A stretch of DNA of 31,514 nt, from the NCBI GenBank assembly GCA_900766745.1, contig CAAFWR010000091.1:1-31514 (forward strand). The letters are read 5' to 3'. Source of the stretch: Methanobacteriaceae archaeon. Its GTDB lineage: Archaea; Methanobacteriota; Methanobacteria; Methanobacteriales; Methanobacteriaceae. Position numbers and translations under genes: made by a program. Under the pieces are notes generated by a model. It was not told the origin of the DNA. It was given only the letters and a program-made list of their open reading frames with translations, and did no database searches. Each line of letters opens with the position of its first letter. Within the stretch, counting starts at the first letter, position 1. Below, in pieces: positions 30,725-31,514 of this stretch.

Positions 30725-31031
30725 GGTTCAATATTGTTGTATGGCTATTGTCTGCACTTTACCCGAAAGTGCTTCAGATGAAAACTATAGAGTTTAGCAG
30801 AATTAACTGCTAATAGTGGATCGATGAATCCCTATGGACACGAAATGTCCCCTACTATATTTCATTATACGAACAATAGCTTTTAGTAGACAGTTTTCGT
30901 GCAGACTGTTTACCAGAGGCTTGGGAACCCTCTGTTCTTATGCACAGGGGAAAGAGGATTCCAGTGAGTATGGTGAAAACCATTCTGTAGGGTCCTCTTT
31001 TTCTATCGCCCTGTAAAGATCAGGGAGCATA
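30725..31031 (+). ncRNA. Structured RNA of unknown class, copy B
   Basis: Starts GGTTCAATAT. It has the same helices as copy A with changed bases that still pair: GCTATTGT/ACAATAGC (30744/30873), GCACTTT/AAAGTGC (30754/30766; GTACC/GGTAC in A), AGCAG/CTGCT, GGACA/TGTCC (30836/30846; GGACC/GGTCC in A), AGACAGT/ACTGTTT, AGAGG/CCTCT, AAAGAGGATTC/GGTCCTCTTT and CCCT/AGGG (GTCCC/GGGAC in A). AGGAGG and an ATG follow. The strand is clear from the U-rich 3' helix and the RBS. Confidence 0.85.
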
Positions 31032-31047
31032 CAAGGAGGAAAAGAAT

Positions 31048-31119
31048 ATGCTAAATAATCTTACTAACCCACAAGAGTGGAATGAAGCTGTAAAGGCCAC
31101 TCGTGCCTTTAAGGCATAA
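31048..31119 (+). CDS. Tiny ORF (23 aa) behind RNA copy B
   Basis: ATG behind AAGGAGG; product MLNNLTNPQEWNEAVKATRA plus FKA. Its stop TAA is followed immediately by the next ATG. A 7-bp hairpin TAAAGGC/GCCTTTA (31091/31105) lies within it, so its translation could open or close the start of the next gene, like a leader peptide. Confidence 0.5.
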   Translation: MLNNLTNPQEWNEAVKATRAFKA

Positions 31120-31323
31120 ATGGGAGGCTACTTACAGCTTTCCAAGTATGAATTTGAGGATTATATCCTTGAATTCGAAGAGGAGATTAAACGTGCTTTA
31201 AGGCGCGTTGATTTCCGAAAAGCAGGCAACTGGGAGTCTGCGGTAGTTGAGTTGTTTTATGCTCAACTATTAGAAAAACACCATGAATATTTAATGGGGG
31301 TTTTCGACCAACGCTATTCTTAA
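31120..31323 (+). CDS. Small acidic protein (67 aa)
   Basis: Starts directly after the preceding stop (TAA-ATG) without a clear RBS, so it probably depends on translational coupling. The product is helical and charged (FEDYILEFEEEIKRALRRVD, later VVELFYAQLLEKHHEYLMG). No family recognised. It is not similar in sequence to the 28355 product, although both follow copies of the same RNA. Confidence 0.6.
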   Translation: MGGYLQLSKYEFEDYILEFEEEIKRALRRVDFRKAGNWESAVVELFYAQLLEKHHEYLMGVFDQRYS

Positions 31324-31330
31324 TAGCAGA

Positions 31331-31412
31331 AAAGAACTCTGAACATGAAACCTTATAGGTGACGAGCATGCCATGACACCTATACAGGTTGAGCGTACCA
31401 TAGGAGTTCTTT
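31331..31412 (+). ncRNA. Long two-part hairpin downstream of the small acidic protein
   Basis: Outer helix AAAGAACTC/GAGTTCTTT (31331-31339/31404-31412) and inner helix AACCT-TATAGGTG/CACCTATA-AGGTT (31349-31361/31377-31390, one bulge). It is not followed by a U-run and is separate from the terminator at 31423. This may be a small RNA, a 3' protective structure or the start of another RNA unit. Confidence 0.55.
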
Positions 31413-31422
31413 CGTATTATAG

Positions 31423-31459
31423 AACTAGAAGTTATTCAAGTAATAATTCTAGTTTTTTA
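31423..31459 (+). terminator. Terminator near the window end
   Basis: AACTAGAA-g-TTATT/AATAA-TTCTAGTT followed by TTTTATTTT. Confidence 0.88.
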
Positions 31460-31470
31460 TTTTATTTAGA

Positions 31471-31487
31471 AGTGATATCATATCACT
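31471..31487. promoter_or_regulatory. Perfect 17-bp palindrome, possible operator
   Basis: AGTGATAT-c-ATATCACT. It lies between a terminator and the window edge, where a promoter for the next gene would be expected. Confidence 0.35.
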
Positions 31488-31514
31488 GAAGAGAAGTTAA
31501 TCATTATAACTTGA

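Noticed and set aside
28030..31031. RNA copies A/B as T-box, group I/II intron or tRNA-like elements.
   Set aside because: No T-box AGGGTGG sequence, no domain V or GTGYG start, no intron-encoded protein and no cloverleaf could be found.
1..31514. CRISPR array or tRNA/rRNA genes.
   Set aside because: No regularly spaced direct repeats, and no tRNA or rRNA signature seen on either strand by eye.

Overview
The window is AT-rich DNA from a low-GC Gram-positive bacterium (Bacillota). The evidence is AGGAGG-type ribosome binding sites, frequent GTG/TTG starts, extended -10 promoters, U-tailed intrinsic terminators, a sortase with a pilin-like substrate, and NlpC/P60 and cell-wall-repeat proteins. 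The gene mix suggests a large accessory element (integrative/conjugative element, megaplasmid or phage-plasmid) rather than core chromosome: RecJ-like exonuclease, tandem SSB-like protein, clamp-like protein, replication-relaxation-like protein, AAA+ ATPase, PP2C phosphatase, surface proteins and many small unknown genes. No integrase, relaxase, terminase or capsid gene is visible, so the element type stays open.

Layout. 1-2950: 3' part of an IS1595-type transposase abutting the C-terminal remnant of a probable DNA methyltransferase/restriction gene, a small ORF and a MATE-like membrane protein. 2950-3800: no protein gene, but a candidate structured ncRNA of about 325 nt on the minus strand with its own promoter and terminator. 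3799-9213, minus strand: membrane-anchored sigma factor, a gene with a candidate +1 frameshift, a NERD-domain membrane protein, an operon of four small genes, a small membrane protein and a nucleotidyltransferase. 9214-10808: an IscB (RNA-guided nuclease) element with its omega RNA, lodged between the nucleotidyltransferase and its promoter. 10828-16467, plus strand: surface protein, Q-rich protein, a small charged protein and RecJ. 16521-22131: sortase, pilin-like protein, NlpC/P60 protein, DUF975 protein and signal peptidase I. 22211-23517, minus strand: clamp-like protein and a small protein. 23618-28004, plus strand: PP2C, SSB-like, membrane and replication-relaxation-like proteins. 28030-31514: short transcription units built from structured RNAs and tiny ORFs around an AAA+ ATPase gene.

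The regulation is the most striking part. (1) Eight promoters on both strands share a GACG/TGACGTA box placed 31-33 bp upstream of an extended -10 (TATGG-TACAAT/TATAAT), with no recognisable -35. (2) A second signal, GGTTCA[CA]T[AG]T, occurs six times, usually just after an intrinsic terminator. In three cases it opens a leader whose two nested helices differ in sequence but keep pairing, ending at the RBS. In two cases it opens a ~307-nt structured RNA. (3) That RNA (copies at 28030 and 30725) has at least eight helices, several with compensatory changes between copies, and each copy precedes tiny ORFs. I do not recognise it as a named RNA class; it is the best candidate here for an undescribed system.
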